Below are positions 63,201 to 64,000 of a stretch of DNA of 64,000 nucleotides, in pieces (positions within the stretch are counted from its first letter, which is position 1; the number at the start of each line of letters is the position of its first letter). The position numbers and the translations under genes are program-made. Origin of the DNA: Nakamurella alba (GTDB taxonomy: Bacteria > Actinomycetota > Actinomycetes > Mycobacteriales > Nakamurellaceae); assembly GCF_009707545.1 (NCBI RefSeq), contig NZ_WLYK01000009.1:351555-415554 (forward strand), given 5' to 3'. Under the pieces are notes generated by a model. That model had not been told where the DNA came from. It saw only the letters and a program-made list of their open reading frames with translations, and ran no database searches.

Positions 63201-63318
63201 CGCGGTCCTGCGGGGGGCGCCCGGAGCGGGCGCCGGTGCCGCGGGCACGATCGTCGCGATCGTCCCGTCGCGGGCGATCCGACCAGGGGCGACGATCAGG
63301 ACCGTCAGGTGTCGACAT
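60289..63318 (-). CDS. TPR protein with giant RD-rich and acidic disordered tails (Rv1691-like core)
   Basis: A 1009-residue protein of three parts. Residues 1 to about 497 are almost only R, D, G, S, P and Y, with ten RSYGDRP-type repeats. Residues about 500-715 form a helical TPR-like core (WPEIPEWADTADLDADVR, AWKHARAARSKG, YYAYADLLLQAGRRDEAIEW). Residues about 716-940 are a D/E-rich tail and 940-1009 an Ala/Lys/Pro tail. Only the core resembles the mycobacterial neighbour Rv1691. The ATG at 63318 follows GAAGGAG by 8 bases. Mixed-charge tails suggest condensate or RNA binding, which is inference. Confidence 0.85.
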   Translation of the reverse strand: MSTPDGPDRRPWSDRPRRDDRDDRARGTGARSGRPPQDRDARGDRGPRQDRSAGDSRSRDGGFGSGRSAGSWFDRPQRSDDRPARSDDRGPRSDRPSRPDDRPRRDGDRVAPDRPRRDGGRAGSDRAGFDRGQRDDRPRRDDRAGGGDRRPDRGGYDSGRSGGRGSSDRPQRPWQDRSDRGEGSRPEARRPYWERGASDDRPSNSDRPARSFGARDDRVPRDDRGAGRPRGDSDYPGRPRSRDDRTGADRPRGDFRGRDDRPRRDDRPQSGDRPRWEDRGPRTDRPRDDRPRDDRARSYGDRPRDDRSRDDRRGGDRPAGSRSYGDRPQGDRDRASGSRSYGDRPQGDRDRSSGPRSYGDRPQGGRSYGDRSRDDRPRSDRSSGPRSYGDRPQEDRARQDGPRGDRPDGARSYGDRPRPERSGEDRPRSYGDRAPRSYGERPSGPRSYGDRPRDDRPRDDRPRYQDRGPARGGYQDRGQDDDRRPMRREPERGSRVREAELGERWPEIPEWADTADLDADVRRDLRGLSKEGAAFVAGHLVAAGTLADEEPELAWKHARAARSKGGRIAVVRETVGLVAYRAGEWAEAISELRAARRMGGGAGHLAVMADCERALGQPEKAIELARSVQAGELDDAGAAELRIVVAGARSDLGQIDAALVHLESSGIRTDPVHPYSARLYYAYADLLLQAGRRDEAIEWFLKANDVDVEDETDAAERLTELAEGLDVVPPAVAAAVAAATEDAEVVADLEGPVDTDEAIEDVDDSGAVEEVDSEELFGGDPESDEEEDGDVEDVDGPTAEDTDDTDEDLGEVELSADASAGDLVIDDEGDEGLSAVAGIVADDIDDDDDTEEDEDLDEIEVSVDATPAVDLLIAEEADEADEDPSDVVDLAVLGSGSDTAEAGADATAIDGGLDEQTSDAQIAVEVVDSGSGEAAPEQSAPAASGARKSAKKAAAPKTSATAKKAASATPAATPSAASAPQEQVPADAAPEAEEPPSLFGPLFSDGDNR

Positions 63319-63389
63319 GTACTTCCACTCCTTCGGAAGACCACAGCTGGTGAGTGGTCAGGCGGTGCGGTGATGCAGGGGCCGCAGGT

Positions 63390-63851
63390 TCAGCCGGCGG
63401 ACGACGCGCACAGGTACTCGACCGCGGCCACGTACCCGTGGGCGCCGAGACCGACGATCACGCCGACCGCGATGGCGGACAGGTACGAGTGGTGCCGGAA
63501 CTCCTCGCGGCGGTGCACATTGCTCAGGTGCACCTCGACGACAGGAAGATCAGTGAAGGCAAGAGCATCCCGCAGCACAACCGACGTGTGGGTCAGGCCG
63601 GCGGCATTGACCACGATGCCGGAGTGGGAGTTCCGCGCCTGCTGCACGCGATCGACCAGCACGCCCTCGTGGTTGCTCTGCACGAACTCCACCGTGCGAC
63701 CGAACGATGCGGCGCGAGCCCGACACAGCTGTTCGATGCGCTCGAGTGTGTCCGAGCCGTAGATCTCAGGCTCCCGGGTGCCCAGCACATTCAGGTTGGG
63801 GCCGTTCACGACCAGGATGGGCAGCGGAGAAACCCCGGGCACCCCGGTCAT
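63390..63851 (-). CDS. aroQ: Type II 3-dehydroquinate dehydratase
   Basis: A 153-residue shikimate-pathway enzyme with [17 protein letters not shown] (catalytic Tyr region, about 15-31), [33 protein letters not shown] and [17 protein letters not shown] (catalytic His). It dehydrates 3-dehydroquinate to 3-dehydroshikimate. ATG 63851 has AGGAGG about 6 bases upstream. It lies just after the rRNA terminator on the same strand. Confidence 0.96.
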   Translation of the reverse strand: MTGVPGVSPLPILVVNGPNLNVLGTREPEIYGSDTLERIEQLCRARAASFGRTVEFVQSNHEGVLVDRVQQARNSHSGIVVNAAGLTHTSVVLRDALAFTDLPVVEVHLSNVHRREEFRHHSYLSAIAVGVIVGLGAHGYVAAVEYLCASSAG

Positions 63852-63913
63852 GACAACCTCCTGAGTCAGCTTCTACGACAGGATCGACGGTACCCATCCG
63901 GGCCCGGATATGC

Positions 63914-63954
63914 GAAAGAGGGGGAACCAACTGGGTTGGTTCCCCCTCTTTCGT
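63914..63954 (-). terminator. rRNA operon terminator
   Basis: A perfect 19-bp stem (63914-63932 with 63936-63954) and a 3-base loop, 8 bases past the 5S rRNA 3' end. It ends the ribosomal RNA operon entering from the right edge. Confidence 0.92.
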
Positions 63955-63961
63955 GAATGGT

Positions 63962-64000
63962 TGTCCGGCGGCGTCCTACTCTCCCACCCAGTGGCCCGGG
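63962..64000 (-). rRNA. rrf: 5S rRNA, 3' end (cut by window edge)
   Basis: The minus strand reads ACTGGGTGGGAGAGTAGGA followed by CGCCGCCGGACAA, the conserved 3' part of actinobacterial 5S rRNA. The rest lies beyond the window. Confidence 0.9.

Overview
The window is very GC-rich chromosomal DNA from an actinomycete. Its gene order matches several conserved mycobacterial blocks: pspA-pspM, the glycine-cleavage/GarA block, ald with its Lrp-type regulator, the parA-scpA-scpB-rluB-cmk-der block, and the xerD-pyrG-mctB-steA-recN-nadK-tlyA block. A mycobacteria-related or Nakamurella/Frankia-like lineage is likely, but the sequence alone does not fix the genus. The right edge cuts into a 5S rRNA, so a ribosomal RNA operon lies just outside. 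Most genes are housekeeping and lie on the minus strand.

Layout. 1-4 kb: phage-shock genes pspM and pspA, divergent from a membrane-anchored solute-binding/von Willebrand A protein. 4-17 kb: gcvP under a tandem glycine riboswitch, a MarR/MFS pair, then a conserved block (MerR, bifunctional nuclease, MerR, GarA-type FHA protein, gcvH, DUF881, Sbp, DUF881, CDP-alcohol phosphatidyltransferase), a NUDIX protein and a UDP-sugar pyrophosphorylase. 17-20.4 kb: aldR-like regulator and ald, an OsmC peroxidase, and a 2,2-dialkylglycine decarboxylase whose product alanine could feed Ald. 20.4-24.5 kb: four secreted proteins, including a GH88/105 hydrolase with a discoidin-like domain. 24.6-37.6 kb: an accessory region with a frame-broken DUF222/HNH gene, a lamin-tail nuclease remnant, a decayed IS110 transposase, a twice-frameshifted VOC gene, two TetR regulators with divergent targets, RtcB, an SGNH hydrolase and tRNA-Pro(GGG). 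37.6-45.2 kb: rlmC, der, plsC, cmk, rluB, scpB, scpA, parA, mostly linked by 4-base start/stop overlaps. 45.2-49.2 kb: a NarL-type two-component system and a multicopper oxidase with a small membrane partner. 49.3-64 kb: xerD, ADP-ribose pyrophosphatase, pyrG, mctB, steA, recN, nadK, tlyA, a small conserved protein, a glycerol-3-phosphate phosphatase, a 1009-residue TPR protein with huge charged disordered tails, aroQ, then the rRNA terminator and 5S end.

Points worth a second look: a set of genes whose likely -10 box lies 6-7 bases before the start codon (leaderless transcripts), including a symmetric divergent pair; a 40-bp TetR operator; a MerR-type operator; the RD-rich TPR protein; the DUF222/HNH split; the dgdA/ald neighbourhood; and a CTCGAG-centred tandem repeat inside an otherwise compact operon.
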